A DNA stretch of 15,214 bases from Mycolicibacterium malmesburyense (GTDB lineage Bacteria; Actinomycetota; Actinomycetes; Mycobacteriales; Mycobacteriaceae). The DNA lies in NCBI RefSeq assembly GCF_001050015.1, contig NZ_CVTB01000311.1, forward strand, positions 1-15,214. Reading direction: 5' to 3'. Under the pieces are notes generated by a model, which was not told the DNA's origin, ran no database searches, and saw only the letters and a list, made by a program, of their open reading frames with translations. Of this stretch, positions 7,301 to 15,214 are shown one piece after another (position 1 is the first letter of the stretch; each line of letters opens with the position of its first letter). The position numbers and the translations under genes are program-made.

Positions 7301-10300
7301 GCGTCCTGGGATTGGACCGCGTCGGAATCGACGACTCATTCTTCGATCTAGGCGGTGACTCCCTGTCAGCGATGCGCTTGATCGCTGCCATCAACACCGA
7401 CCTCGACACCGACATCTCCGTCCGCACCCTCTTCGAGGCCGCCACCATCGCCCGTTTAGCAACCCGGATCGACGAGGGTTCAGGCGCAGTAGAGCCGGTG
7501 ACGCCACAACAGCGCCCGTCGGTGGTGCCCTTGTCATTCAGCCAGCAGCGGCTGTGGTTCTTGGACCAATTCCAGGGGCCTTCGCCAATCTACAATCTGC
7601 CCGCCGCTTTCCGGATCTCCGGCGCGCTCGATGCTGACGCGTTGGGTGCGGCACTGGTCGATGTGGTAGGCCGTCACGAAAGCCTGCGAACCCGATTCCC
7701 CGCCGTCGAAGGCATACCCCAGCAAATGGTAGTCCCGCTGGACGAGGTCGACTTTGGTTGGGCTGTAGTCGATGCGACACGCTGGGCGGAAGAGCAGCTG
7801 GCCGAGGCTATCGCCGCCGCGGTTTGCTGCAGCTTCGACCTTGCTAACGAAATACCCTTGCGTGCGACGCTTTTTCGCCTCGACGAGGATGAGCATGTGT
7901 TTGTGGCGGTGGTGCATCACATCGCCGGGGATGGCTGGTCGATCGCCCCGTTCGCGCGCGATCTGAGTGTGGCCTATGCCTGTCGTTCTGCCGGGGAGGC
8001 CCCCGGGTGGGCACCGTTGCCAGTGCAGTACATCGACTACACCTTGTGGCAGCGCGCCGAGTTCGGAGATCTCGACGATACAGCCAGTCCTATCGCGGCG
8101 CAGCTGGGCTACTGGGAACAGGCGCTGGCCGGGATGCCTGAACGACTGGAATTACCCACCGATCGGCCTTATCCACCGGTGGGTGATTATCGCGGCGCCA
8201 GTGTGAAGGTCGACTGGCCCCCGCATTTGCAGCAGCAGGTGGCACGTGTGGCCCGCGAGCACAACGCCACCGGTTTCATGGTGATGCAAGCCGCCTTGGC
8301 GCTGCTGTTGTCCAACCTGAGCGCTAGCACCGATGTGGCGGTGGGCTTCCCGATTGCGGGCCGACGCGACCCGGTGCTTGATGAGCTGGTCGGGTTTTTC
8401 GTCAACACCTTGGTCCTGCGCGTCGAAATCGACGGCGATCCAACGTTCGCCGAGTTGCTGGCCCAGGTGCGAGCACGAAGCCTGGGCGCTTTGGAACATC
8501 AAGACGTCCCCTTCGAAGTCCTCGTTGACCGCGTCAACCCAACCCGAAGCCTGACCCATCACCCCCTGATCCAAGTGGCATTGGCCTGGCAGAACTTCGC
8601 TCGGCAGGCTGATCCGTCCGCAACCGGCTTGGCCTTGGGTGATCTACAAGTCACCCCGCTGTCCGCGGAAACTCACACGGCACGAATGGATTTGACAGTT
8701 TCTCTGGCCGAGCGTTGGACCGAGGCCGGTGACTCTGACGGATTTTCCGGAGCCGTCGAATTCCGTACCGACGTGTTCGATACGGCAAGCATCGAGGTAC
8801 TGATCGAGCGGTTACGGCGAGTTCTGGATGCGGTCACCGCCGAGCCCACACGGCAGCTGTCGTCAATCGATGTGCTGGATCCCGGCGAGTATGCCCATCT
8901 CGGCGAGATCGGTAATCGCTCGGCGGTGGTCGAATGGTCGAGCACGCCGGTGTCGATTCCGGAGCTGTTCGACCAGCAGGTGGTCCGCGCCCCGCACGCC
9001 GTGGCGATTACCTGCGGTGAGCAGTCCTGGACGTATCGCGAGCTCGATGAGGCGTCGAATCGGCTGGCGCACCTGCTGATCAGTGAGGGTGCCGGACCCG
9101 GGCAGTGTGTGGCGCTGTTGTTCCCACGGTCGGCCGAGGCGATAGTAGCGATCCTGGCCGTACTCAAGACCGGAGCGGCGTACCTGCCGATCGACCCGGG
9201 ACTGCCAGCGGTCCGCTCGGAGTTCATGGTGGCCGACGCCGGGCCGATCGCAGCCGTCACCACCGCCGCGCTGATGGACCGGCTGTCCGGGGCCAGGCTC
9301 CTGGTCCTCGACGTCAATGATCCTCGCGTCCACAGCTATCCGGACACCGCATTGCCGACGCCGGCCGCCGACGATTTGGCGCACATCATCTATACCTCGG
9401 GCACTACCGGCACCCCCAAGGGAGTCGCGGTCACCCACCACAACGCCACGCAGCTGCTCGAGTCACTGGATGCATATCTCCCGACGACGGGGGTGTGGAC
9501 GCAAACTCATTCCTACGGATTCGATACTTCGGTGTGGGAGACCTGGGGCGCCCTGTTGCATGGAGGGCGGCTGGTGGTGGTGCCCGAAGCCGTGACCGGT
9601 TCACCCGACGACTTCGAAGCCCTGCTCATCTCTGAACAGGTGACCGTGCTTACCCAGACTCCCTCTGCGGTAGCGGCATTGTCGCCGGAGGTAGCGGGGG
9701 CCGCGGCATTAGTGGTGGCTGGTGAGGCTTGTCCGGTGGCGTTGGTGGATCGATGGGCGCCGGGCCGGGTGATGGTCAACGCCTACGGTCCGACCGAAAC
9801 CACGATGGTGGTCATGATCAGCGCACCGCTTGCTCCTGGTTCGGGGCCGCCGCCGATTGGTGTGCCGGTGCCGGGGGCGGCGTTGTTTGTGCTCGACCAG
9901 TGGCTGCGTCCGGTGCCGCCCGGGGTGGCGGGTGAGTTGTACGTCGCGGGCCACGGCGTTGGTGTCGGATACGTGCGGCGGTCGGGGTTGACGGGGTCGC
10001 GATTTGTGGCGTGTCCGTTTGCGTCGGGGCAAAGGATGTATCGCACAGGGGATTTGGTGCGGTGGGGTGTCGATGGGCAGTTGCAGTATCTGGGCCGGGC
10101 TGATGAGCAGGTCAAGATTCGTGGGTATCGCATTGAGCTCGGCGAGGTTGAGTCGGCGCTAGCTGGGCTGGATGGCGTGGGGCAGGCGGTGGTGGTCGCG
10201 CGTGAGGACCGCCCTGGTGACAAGCGTTTGGTGGGTTATGTCACCGAGTCAGCTGACGGTGCGGTTGACTCGGCTGAGTTGCGAGCGAGGTTGGCTGAGC

Positions 10301-13300
10301 GGTTGCCGGGTTATATGGTGCCGGCGGCCATTGTGGTGCTTGATGAAGTGCCGTTGACGGTGAACGGCAAGCTTGATCGGCGGGCGTTGCCCGCGCCGGA
10401 GTACACCGCTGGTGAGTATCGTGCCCCGGCTACCCCGACCGAGGAGATTTTGGCCGGGATCTTCGCCCAGGTTCTGGGTCTTGAGCGGGTCGGGGTTGAT
10501 GAGTCGTTCTTCGACCTGGGCGGCGACAGCATTCTGGCGATGCGCCTGGTCGCCGCAGTCAACGCGGCTCTTGATTGCGGGCTTGTCGTGCGTGCGGTGT
10601 TTGAGTCGCCCGCTGTGTGGCAGTTGGCGACGCGGTTGAACGAGAGTGGTGTACGGCGTGTGCCGTTGGTTCCGGTTGAGCGGCCTGCCTTGGTGCCCTT
10701 GTCTTTTGCGCAGAGACGGTTGTGGTTCTTGAACCGGTTCGAGGGTGGGGTTGCGACGTACAACATGCCGACGGCGTTGCTGATCAGTGGGTCGTTGGAC
10801 GTCGATGCGTTGGATGCGGCGCTCGATGATGTGATCGCTCGGCACGAGTCGTTGCGCACGGTGTTTCCAGATGTTGATGGTGTGCCGTATCAGAAGGTGT
10901 TGGCGGCACAGGTGGGGTTGTGGCGCCGCGGCGGGGCGGCGGTGGTGTCGTTGCCCGAGAGTGATGTGGCCGCCGAGTTGGCGGGTCTGGCGGAGTATCG
11001 CTTTGATCTGTCGTGCGAGATCCCAGTTCGCGCGCAGATTTATGAAGTGGGGCCGAAGCGGTATGTGCTTGGGATTGTGGTGCATCACATCGCTTTTGAT
11101 GGTTGGTCGTTCGCGCCGATGGTGCGGGATGTGGCCTTGGCGTATGGGGCGCGGTGTCAAGGACAGGCGCCGGGTTGGTCGCCGTTGCCGGTGCAGTACG
11201 CCGATTACACCTTGTGGCAGCAGAATTGGTTGGGGGTTGAGACTGATCCAGACAGCGTGATAGCTGCGCAGTTGGGCTACTGGCGTGATGAGTTGGCTGG
11301 TTTGCCTGAGGTGGTGTCGTTGCCCGCGGATCGGCCGCGTCCGCCAGTGCCTAGTTATCGCGGTGATGAGGTGCAGTATCGCGTCAGTGCGCCGTTGTGG
11401 GCGGGGGTCAAGGCGGTGGCTGCGGCGCATAACGTGACGGCTTCGATGGTGTGGCAGGCGATCGTGGCGGTGGTGTTGCACCGGGCCGGGGCTGGTGAGG
11501 ACGTGGTGATGGGCTCGCCGATCGCCGGTCGTCAGGACGCCGCGTTGGATGAGTTGGTCGGGTTCTTCGTCAATACGTGGGTGTTGCGGGTGTGGGTCAA
11601 TCCGCAGGATCGTTTTGATCAGGTGTTGGCCCGGGTGCGTCAGAAGGCGCTGGACGCGTATGGGAATCAGGATGTGCCTTTTGAGTTGTTGGTTGAGCAG
11701 CTAAATCCGGTGCGTTCGGCGTCGCATCATCCGTTGTTTCAGGTGGCGGTGGCGTTTCAGAACAATGTGCGTCCTGAGGTTGTCCTGGATGGGGTGGATC
11801 TGGCGCCGGTTGAGGTGGAGACCCATACCGCGAAGTTCGATCTCGATATTCAGCTCAGTGAGATCGTCGATACGGATTCGGGTGCGCCCGCGGTTGCGGG
11901 GATCGTCACTTATGCCACCGACCTGTATGAGCGGTCCACCATTGAGCGGATGTTGGGTTGGTTCGACCGGGTCATCGATGCGGTGGTGGCTGATGCTTCG
12001 GTGACGGTGGGGGATGTGACCCTGCTGGATCGTGGTGAGCGCGAGTTGGTGGTGTCGCAGTGGTCGGGGGCTGAGGTGGGGGCGCCGGTCGGGCTGGCTC
12101 TTCAGTTGTTGGCCGATGCGGTAGCTGCGGGTCCGGAGACGGTGGCGGTCATCGATGGTGCGCGGCGGTGGTCGTATCGCGAGCTTGATCAATGGTCGAC
12201 ACGGTTGGCGCGGGTGTTGATCGGTGCGGGGGTGGGCCCAGAGCGCGCGGTGGGCGTGGCGATGGATCGGTGCGCGCAGTTGGTGGTGGCGTGGTGGGCG
12301 GTGATGAAGGCTGGCGGGGTCTATGTGCCGTTGGATCCGGGGCATCCGACGGAGCGCATTGCTGTGGTGTTGGACGCAGTGGATGCGGTGTGTGTATTGA
12401 GTTGTGGGGCTGACAGTTTGGCTGGGGCGGGGATGCGCCCGGTGCTCGATGTGGGTGGGTTGGATATCTCCCGTGTTTCTGCTGAGCCTGTTACTGACGC
12501 TGATCGGCTGGCTCGGCTGGAGGTGGGGAACGCCGCATATGTGATTTTCACGTCGGGTTCCACGGGCGCGCCTAAGGGGGTGGTGGTCAGTCACGCGGGT
12601 TTGTTAGCGGTTGCTGCGGCACATCGCACTCTGTTCAGGGTGGGTGCGGGGTCGCGGGTTTTGATGGTGGCCGCGCCGACTTTCGATGCCTCGATCTTCG
12701 AGTGGTTGTGGGCGGTGGGGTCTGCAGCGACGTTGGTGGTCGCTGGGCGGGATGCTTATGCCGGGCAGGCGTTGGTGGAGGTGTTGCAGGCCCACGGGGT
12801 GGATGCCGCGTTGTTGACTCCGACGGTGTTGGCGACGTTGGATCCGGCGCAGGTTGAGGGGTTGGGCACGTTGGTCACCGGCGGTGAAGCGTGTGCGGGT
12901 GAACTGGTGGCGGCGTGGGCGCCGGGGCGATCGATGTTCAACGCCTATGGTCCGACCGAGGCCACCATCTGGGTGACGTGTGATGTGTTGTCGGCGGGTC
13001 AGCCGGTGCGTATAGGCGCCCCGATCGCGGGGGTGAGCGCGCTGGTGCTTGATGCGCGATTGAACCCGGCGCCGGTCGGGGTGGTCGGTGAGTTGTACTT
13101 GGGTGGGCCGGCGGTGGCGCGTGGTTATGTGGGCCGGGCGGAGTTGACCGCTGAGCGGTTCGTGGCCGATCCCTATGGGCCGGCCGGGTCGCGGATGTAT
13201 CGCAGCGGGGATCTGGTGCGGTGGAACGCGGCGGGAACGTTGGATTATCTGGGGCGCGCCGATAGTCAGGTCAAGTTGCGGGGGCAGCGGCTGGAATTGG

Positions 13301-15214
13301 GCGAGATCGAGAACACGTTGCTCGCCTGTCCACAGGTCACCGGCGCGGCGGTCAGCCTGCATAGCGGTCAGACCGGGTCTCATCTGGTGGCGTATGTGAC
13401 TTTGGAGCACACCACCGCTATTGATGAGGAGACTGAGACCGTCGAGCAGTGGCAACACATCTATGACGACCTGTATGACGCGGACATCGAGGCGGCCGAG
13501 TTCGGTAGCGATTTCCGCGGTTGGAACAGCAGCTACACCGATGAGCCGATTCCGCTGGAGCAGATGCAGCAGTGGCGGGCGGCCACCGTGGAGCGGGTCG
13601 TGGCGTTGGGGCCGCGGCGGGTGTTAGAGATCGGGGTGGGATCGGGGCTGATGTTGTCCCAGATCGCCCCGTTGTGTGAGCAGTATTGGGGCACCGACTT
13701 TTCCGCGCCGACCATCGATAAGTTGTCCTCCGCCGTCGGTTTGCTGCCGTGGGGCGAGCGGGTCCGATTGCTGTGCCGGCCCGCCCATGTTGTCAGCGAG
13801 CTTGCGCAAGGCTTTTTCGACACGGTGATCATCAACTCGGTCATCCAGTATTTCCCCAGCGCGCACTATCTGAGTGAGGTCATCGACGCCGCGCTCGATC
13901 TGCTCGCCCCTGGCGGAGCGTTGTTCATCGGCGACGTGCGTAACTACAGCCTGCAGAGCGCGTTTCAGACCGGTGTCGCGTTGGCCCACACCGCCAGCGT
14001 TGATGCCGCTGAAGTCCGTCATCTGGTTCAGCGCGCCGTGCTGGGCGAACCCGAATTGCTTTTGGCGCCGGAGTTCTTTCTCGGTTGGGCTGGCCGGCAT
14101 CCGTCGGTGGCCGGACTCGACATCGAGGTCAAACGCGGAGCGGCCGACAACGAACTGACCCGCTATCGCTACGACGTGGTGGTGTACAAGACTCCCGCCT
14201 CAGTGCGGTCGCTGGCCGAGACGCCCACCTGGGAATGGGCCGACTTGGCAAGCCTGGACCGCCTGGGCGCCGCGTTGAGGTCTGAGTTCCCAGACACGGT
14301 GCGTATCAACACTATTCCCCGCTCCGGCGTGATCTGCGACGTTGTGATCGATCAAGCGCTGGCCGGCGGATCCTCACTGGCCGAGGCCCTCGCCCGTGCC
14401 GAGACCACCCCCGAGGCACTCACCCCCGAACAGCTGCACCGTCTGGGTGAGACCACCGGATATCGAGTCGCGGTCACCTGGGGCACTCAACCCGGCACCG
14501 TCGACGCCGTTTTCATCAACGCCACCGATGACGAACACAACGCGCCGCTGACCGATTTGTACCGGACCGCCGATACCGACCACCGCAGCACTTACGCCAA
14601 CGACCCCCACACCAACACCAAAATCACCACGGTGCGCCACTGGGTCAGCACCCGGCTGCCCGACTACATGGTGCCCACCCATTTCATCGTGCTCGACGAG
14701 TTCCCCATGACCACCTCGGGCAAGATCGACCGCAAAGCCCTACCCGAACCAGTCATCACCGCCACCGCTTTCCGCGCACCCCAGACACCCACCGAAAAAA
14801 TCGTGGCCGGTGTTTTTGGTCAGGTTCTTGGGTTGGCACGGGTGGGGGTCGATGATTCGTTCTTCGATCTTGGTGGGGACTCGTTGTCGGCGATGCGGGT
14901 GATCACCGCGATCAACACCGCGTTGGATGCCGATGTTTCGGTGCGCACGTTGTTTGAGGCGCCGACGGTGGCTCAGTTGGCTCCTCGTATCGGGCAGGGG
15001 ACGGCGCGACGCGTCCCGCTGGTGCCCATTGAACGGCCCGAGGTGGTGCCGTTGTCCTTTGCCCAGAACCGGATGTGGTTTATCAACCAGATCGAGGCTG
15101 AGGTTGCGACCTACAACATGCCGACCGTCTTGAGAATCAAGGGCGCATTAAGCGCAGATGCGTTGGGGGCGGCGTTGGGTGATGTGGTGGGCCGTCATGA
15201 GAGTTTGCGGACGG
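2455..15214 (+). CDS. Multimodular non-ribosomal peptide synthetase, 3' end outside the window
   Basis: One frame stays open from ATG 2455 to the right edge: 4253 complete codons plus one base, with no stop. Domain order is A1-T1 / C2-A2-T2 / C3-A3-T3 / C4-A4(N-MT)-T4 / C5 (start). All four T domains keep the phosphopantetheine serine (567, 1636, 2692, 4143), the three complete C domains keep HHxxxDG, and all four A domains keep the A10 lysine, so the visible part should be active once made. There is no epimerisation or termination domain. The protein begins in a C-A linker (LSSVNLLD, residues 9-16) with no C domain of its own; a decayed C domain lies just upstream. It assembles a peptide of at least five residues in the cytoplasm, probably for a cell-surface lipopeptide or a secreted peptide. 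No MbtH-like helper, acyl-AMP ligase or other peptide-pathway partner is in the window. Codon style changes in blocks along the gene, suggesting a mosaic. Confidence 0.93.
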   Translation, partial: MTADVTRRLSSVNLLDDDEYAQLHEWGNRAVLTRRARALPSVPVLFGEQVVRTPNAVAVTHGERSWTYRELDEASNRLANLLIRHGAAPGECVALLMPRSVEAVVSILAVLKTGAAYLPVDPLLPASRVNFMLDDAAPVVAVSTARLAQRLEGCGLLVVDVSDPAIETQSTTAVPAPLGEDLAYLMYTSGTTGVPKAVAITHQNVGQLLGSVNPGIDPAGVWTQWHSLSFDVSVWEIFGALLHGGRLVVVPESVAASPEDFHSLLITERVGVLSQTPSAVGVLSAEGLEATALVVAGEACPAELVAQWARDRVMINAYGPTEATIYTAMTAPLEADAGAVPIGAPVPGAALFVLDSSLQPVPAGVVGELYVAGAGVGVGYWRRPGLTGSRFVACPFGGSGMPGQRMYRTGDLVRWGTDGQLQYLGRADEQVKIRGYRIELGEIRTALAELEGVEQAAVIAREDRPGDKRLVGYFTGSADPAQVRKQLRERLPAYMVPTAVVVVEALPLTVNGKLDRRALPTPEYVDADRYRAPTTAVEEILVGLYARVLGLGRVGVDDSFFDLGGDSLSAARVVAAINTDLNADLAVRTLFESPAAAELALRLDEKSGGFEPLTARQRPDVLPLSFAQQRLWFLHQLHGPSPVYNLPAVFRVSGRLDVDAVGAALADVVRRQESLRTMFVASEGVPRQVVVPAEQADFGWRVVDAEGWPEQRLKEAIGAAVRYGFDLASEIPLRATLFELGGNEFVLAAVVHHIAADGWSITTLVSDLVAAYGARRAGGAPGWAPLPVQYADYTLWQREQLGELGDPDSRISAQVRHWEQVLAGLPERLELPTDRAYPAVADHRGSSVGLDWPVRLQQQVARVAREHNATAFMVVQAALAVVLAKLSASSDVAVGFPIAGRRDPALDDLVGLFVNTLVLRADLTGDPSVAEVLAQVRRRSMEAFEHQDVPFEVLVDRLNPARSLTHHPLVQVLLAWQNLPVHGGDSVAGADADVRVTPVEVDTQAARMDLTFSLAERFGEGGEPAGIGGAVEFRTDVFDAVSVEALIGRVERVLAAITADPRRRLSSVDVLDGAEYVLLQGWSNERVLPSSLSGASASIPMLFAEQVGRAPNAVAVTFEGRAMTYRELDEASNRLAHLLIGYGATPGQCVALLVPRSVEAIVSILAVLKTGAAYVPIDPAVPDARIEFMLTDAAPRLALSTAGLAGRLTGHGLVVVDVEDPALGAHPRTGVAAPGGDEIAYLIYTSGTTGVPKGVAITHRNVVELLAALDADVDRGGVWSQWHSYAFDVSVYEIWGALLGGGRLVVVPESATRSPDEFLDLLVTEGVGVLSQTPSAFYALQTAEALRPQHGQQLVLQTVIFAGEALEPARLDGWLAHHREIPRLLNLYGTTETTVHASHREIGHDDAGRAVSPIGVPLGHLGFFVLDAWLRPTPAGVVGELYVAGSGVGVGYWRRAGLSASRFVACPFGATGQRMYRTGDLVCWGADGQLSYVGRADDQVKIRGYRIELGEVRAVLADHPGVHQAVVIAREDHPGDKRLVGYITGVADPGQVRNALLERLPAYMVPAAVVRIDALPLTVNGKLDKRALPAPDYASTATYRAPTNPVEEILAAIYTRVLGLDRVGIDDSFFDLGGDSLSAMRLIAAINTDLDTDISVRTLFEAATIARLATRIDEGSGAVEPVTPQQRPSVVPLSFSQQRLWFLDQFQGPSPIYNLPAAFRISGALDADALGAALVDVVGRHESLRTRFPAVEGIPQQMVVPLDEVDFGWAVVDATRWAEEQLAEAIAAAVCCSFDLANEIPLRATLFRLDEDEHVFVAVVHHIAGDGWSIAPFARDLSVAYACRSAGEAPGWAPLPVQYIDYTLWQRAEFGDLDDTASPIAAQLGYWEQALAGMPERLELPTDRPYPPVGDYRGASVKVDWPPHLQQQVARVAREHNATGFMVMQAALALLLSNLSASTDVAVGFPIAGRRDPVLDELVGFFVNTLVLRVEIDGDPTFAELLAQVRARSLGALEHQDVPFEVLVDRVNPTRSLTHHPLIQVALAWQNFARQADPSATGLALGDLQVTPLSAETHTARMDLTVSLAERWTEAGDSDGFSGAVEFRTDVFDTASIEVLIERLRRVLDAVTAEPTRQLSSIDVLDPGEYAHLGEIGNRSAVVEWSSTPVSIPELFDQQVVRAPHAVAITCGEQSWTYRELDEASNRLAHLLISEGAGPGQCVALLFPRSAEAIVAILAVLKTGAAYLPIDPGLPAVRSEFMVADAGPIAAVTTAALMDRLSGARLLVLDVNDPRVHSYPDTALPTPAADDLAHIIYTSGTTGTPKGVAVTHHNATQLLESLDAYLPTTGVWTQTHSYGFDTSVWETWGALLHGGRLVVVPEAVTGSPDDFEALLISEQVTVLTQTPSAVAALSPEVAGAAALVVAGEACPVALVDRWAPGRVMVNAYGPTETTMVVMISAPLAPGSGPPPIGVPVPGAALFVLDQWLRPVPPGVAGELYVAGHGVGVGYVRRSGLTGSRFVACPFASGQRMYRTGDLVRWGVDGQLQYLGRADEQVKIRGYRIELGEVESALAGLDGVGQAVVVAREDRPGDKRLVGYVTESADGAVDSAELRARLAERLPGYMVPAAIVVLDEVPLTVNGKLDRRALPAPEYTAGEYRAPATPTEEILAGIFAQVLGLERVGVDESFFDLGGDSILAMRLVAAVNAALDCGLVVRAVFESPAVWQLATRLNESGVRRVPLVPVERPALVPLSFAQRRLWFLNRFEGGVATYNMPTALLISGSLDVDALDAALDDVIARHESLRTVFPDVDGVPYQKVLAAQVGLWRRGGAAVVSLPESDVAAELAGLAEYRFDLSCEIPVRAQIYEVGPKRYVLGIVVHHIAFDGWSFAPMVRDVALAYGARCQGQAPGWSPLPVQYADYTLWQQNWLGVETDPDSVIAAQLGYWRDELAGLPEVVSLPADRPRPPVPSYRGDEVQYRVSAPLWAGVKAVAAAHNVTASMVWQAIVAVVLHRAGAGEDVVMGSPIAGRQDAALDELVGFFVNTWVLRVWVNPQDRFDQVLARVRQKALDAYGNQDVPFELLVEQLNPVRSASHHPLFQVAVAFQNNVRPEVVLDGVDLAPVEVETHTAKFDLDIQLSEIVDTDSGAPAVAGIVTYATDLYERSTIERMLGWFDRVIDAVVADASVTVGDVTLLDRGERELVVSQWSGAEVGAPVGLALQLLADAVAAGPETVAVIDGARRWSYRELDQWSTRLARVLIGAGVGPERAVGVAMDRCAQLVVAWWAVMKAGGVYVPLDPGHPTERIAVVLDAVDAVCVLSCGADSLAGAGMRPVLDVGGLDISRVSAEPVTDADRLARLEVGNAAYVIFTSGSTGAPKGVVVSHAGLLAVAAAHRTLFRVGAGSRVLMVAAPTFDASIFEWLWAVGSAATLVVAGRDAYAGQALVEVLQAHGVDAALLTPTVLATLDPAQVEGLGTLVTGGEACAGELVAAWAPGRSMFNAYGPTEATIWVTCDVLSAGQPVRIGAPIAGVSALVLDARLNPAPVGVVGELYLGGPAVARGYVGRAELTAERFVADPYGPAGSRMYRSGDLVRWNAAGTLDYLGRADSQVKLRGQRLELGEIENTLLACPQVTGAAVSLHSGQTGSHLVAYVTLEHTTAIDEETETVEQWQHIYDDLYDADIEAAEFGSDFRGWNSSYTDEPIPLEQMQQWRAATVERVVALGPRRVLEIGVGSGLMLSQIAPLCEQYWGTDFSAPTIDKLSSAVGLLPWGERVRLLCRPAHVVSELAQGFFDTVIINSVIQYFPSAHYLSEVIDAALDLLAPGGALFIGDVRNYSLQSAFQTGVALAHTASVDAAEVRHLVQRAVLGEPELLLAPEFFLGWAGRHPSVAGLDIEVKRGAADNELTRYRYDVVVYKTPASVRSLAETPTWEWADLASLDRLGAALRSEFPDTVRINTIPRSGVICDVVIDQALAGGSSLAEALARAETTPEALTPEQLHRLGETTGYRVAVTWGTQPGTVDAVFINATDDEHNAPLTDLYRTADTDHRSTYANDPHTNTKITTVRHWVSTRLPDYMVPTHFIVLDEFPMTTSGKIDRKALPEPVITATAFRAPQTPTEKIVAGVFGQVLGLARVGVDDSFFDLGGDSLSAMRVITAINTALDADVSVRTLFEAPTVAQLAPRIGQGTARRVPLVPIERPEVVPLSFAQNRMWFINQIEAEVATYNMPTVLRIKGALSADALGAALGDVVGRHESLRT
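4312..7500 (+). other. NRPS module 2: C2-A2-T2
   Basis: C2 starts [13 protein letters not shown] (622) and keeps HHIAADG (752-758). It ends near LSSVDVLD (about 1066). A2 has [11 protein letters not shown] (from 1241), FDVSVYE (1287-1293), [12 protein letters not shown] (1386-1397) instead of the NAYGPTE of the other three A domains, A8 from 1494, and A10 [10 protein letters not shown] (1580, Lys 1582). T2 carries LGGDSL (Ser 1636). The pocket by eye reads D V Y S I A L V H (+K). The GTTETTVH core marks a different A-domain subfamily. The terminal VH recalls threonine-type pockets (...GMVHK), but the rest does not match, so no substrate is assigned. T1 and C2 are separated by only a linker (Ser 567 to Leu 622), so no epimerase is present. 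Confidence 0.9.
7501..10680 (+). other. NRPS module 3: C3-A3-T3
   Basis: C3 starts [13 protein letters not shown] (about 1693), keeps HHIAGDG (1821-1827), and ends before LSSIDVLD (2135). A3 has [11 protein letters not shown] (from 2313), FDTSVWE (2356-2362), NAYGPTE (2442-2448), A8 from 2547, and A10 [10 protein letters not shown] (2637, Lys 2639). T3 carries LGGDSI (Ser 2692) where the other T domains have LGGDSL. The pocket by eye reads D T W T V A A M V (+K). It resembles the phenylalanine-type pocket DAWTVAA.. at six or seven of nine positions and is closest to A1 in this protein, so an aromatic or bulky hydrophobic residue is a reasonable but unproven guess. Codon style in C3 and most of A3 is C-ending and differs from what follows after about 9700. 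Confidence 0.9.
10681..15030 (+). other. NRPS module 4: C4-A4 with inserted N-methyltransferase-T4
   Basis: C4 starts [13 protein letters not shown] (about 2749) and keeps HHIAFDG (2877-2883). Its front reads ATYNMP, like C5 and unlike C2 and C3 (VYNLP, IYNLP). A4 differs from A1-A3: [11 protein letters not shown] (from 3365), FDASIFE (3410-3416), [11 protein letters not shown] (3496-3506), and A8 as [18 protein letters not shown] (3600). It is then split by a methyltransferase of about 400 residues before LPDYMVP and the A10 [10 protein letters not shown] (4088, Lys 4090). T4 carries LGGDSL (Ser 4143). The pocket by eye reads D A F L V G A I W (+K). DAF with a glycine at the sixth position recalls branched-chain pockets such as valine DAFWIGGTF, which is a weak hint only. 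The residue should be added as its N-methyl form. Confidence 0.9.
13444..14640 (+). other. N-methyltransferase domain inserted between A8 and A9/A10 of A4
   Basis: The insert occupies about residues 3664-4062, the place where NRPS N-methyltransferases are always inserted. It opens with the typical IYDDLYD then [18 protein letters not shown] segment. SAM-binding motif I is [12 protein letters not shown] (3723-3734), TDFS follows, then the central [11 protein letters not shown] (from 3791) and [12 protein letters not shown] (from 3820). All core motifs look intact. The domain would transfer a methyl group from SAM to the alpha-amino group of the residue held on T4 before peptide-bond formation by C4. 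Its codons are more C-ending than those of the surrounding A4 and T4, with a sharp change back near 14810. Confidence 0.93.
15031..15214 (+). other. NRPS module 5: start of C5, cut by the window edge
   Basis: [16 protein letters not shown] begins near residue 4199, followed by ATYNMP and, at the last codons, GRHESLRT. This is the ordinary N-terminal part of a C domain, so the chain continues to at least a fifth residue. It most resembles C4. The HHxxxDG motif lies beyond the window. The T4 serine to C5 distance (57 residues) equals T2-C3 and T3-C4. Confidence 0.92.

Noticed and set aside
10249..11481. 410-codon open frame on the minus strand
   Set aside because: Shadow of A3/T3/C4. Low-complexity Arg/His/Pro-rich product and no family resemblance.
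11701..13458. Two long minus-strand open frames (297 and 284 codons)
   Set aside because: Both are antisense to C4/A4 of an intact NRPS with strong motifs on the plus strand, and have Arg/His/Pro-rich composition.
2455..15214. Recurrent near-identical segments across modules as a repeat array or mobile element
   Set aside because: The repeats coincide with conserved A, T and C core motifs (A8, GGDS, HHxxxDG regions) and are module duplications within one gene, not separate repeat elements.
1..15214. CRISPR array, tRNA or rRNA genes, intact IS element
   Set aside because: No regularly spaced short direct repeats, no recognisable tRNA or rRNA sequence, and no transposase-like protein or terminal inverted repeats were seen.

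Overview
The window looks like part of a mycobacterial lipopeptide or glycolipopeptide locus. The organism call rests on three things. The main gene is a high-GC non-ribosomal peptide synthetase (NRPS) whose adenylation domains carry the RFVACPF signature common in mycobacterial NRPSs. A glycosyltransferase of the mycobacterial GPL / Rv1524-Rv1526c type lies beside it. The relic of a methyltransferase close to Rv2952 (phthiotriol/phenolphthiotriol dimycocerosate methyltransferase family) lies between them. A species cannot be named from the sequence.

Layout. Positions 1-773 (minus) hold the N-terminal 257 codons of the glycosyltransferase, which runs off the left edge. Positions 795-2454 are a decayed zone with no intact gene. 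It contains, in order, the C-terminal half of a methyltransferase (plus, about 1002-1463), a frameshifted tail of the chaperone gene htpG (minus, 1586-1823), and what reads as a collinear but heavily deleted NRPS condensation (C) domain (plus, about 1890-2454). From 2455 to the right edge (15214) one plus-strand frame stays open for 4253 codons. This is the NRPS, cut by the window end.

The NRPS reads A-T / C-A-T / C-A-T / C-A(N-methyltransferase)-T / C... It starts inside what is normally a C-A linker, directly after the C-domain relic, so the first module seems to have lost its condensation domain. It could still activate and join at least four residues, the fourth N-methylated, and pass them to a fifth module outside the window. 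There is no epimerase domain between any T domain and the following C domain. The glycosyltransferase could decorate the product, but this is inferred from proximity only.

The points most worth a second look are the relic C domain and the resulting C-less start, the N-methyltransferase inside A4 (not expected for the classical GPL tetrapeptide), and abrupt shifts in codon style inside the NRPS (notably near 14810) that suggest a mosaic built by recombination between modules.
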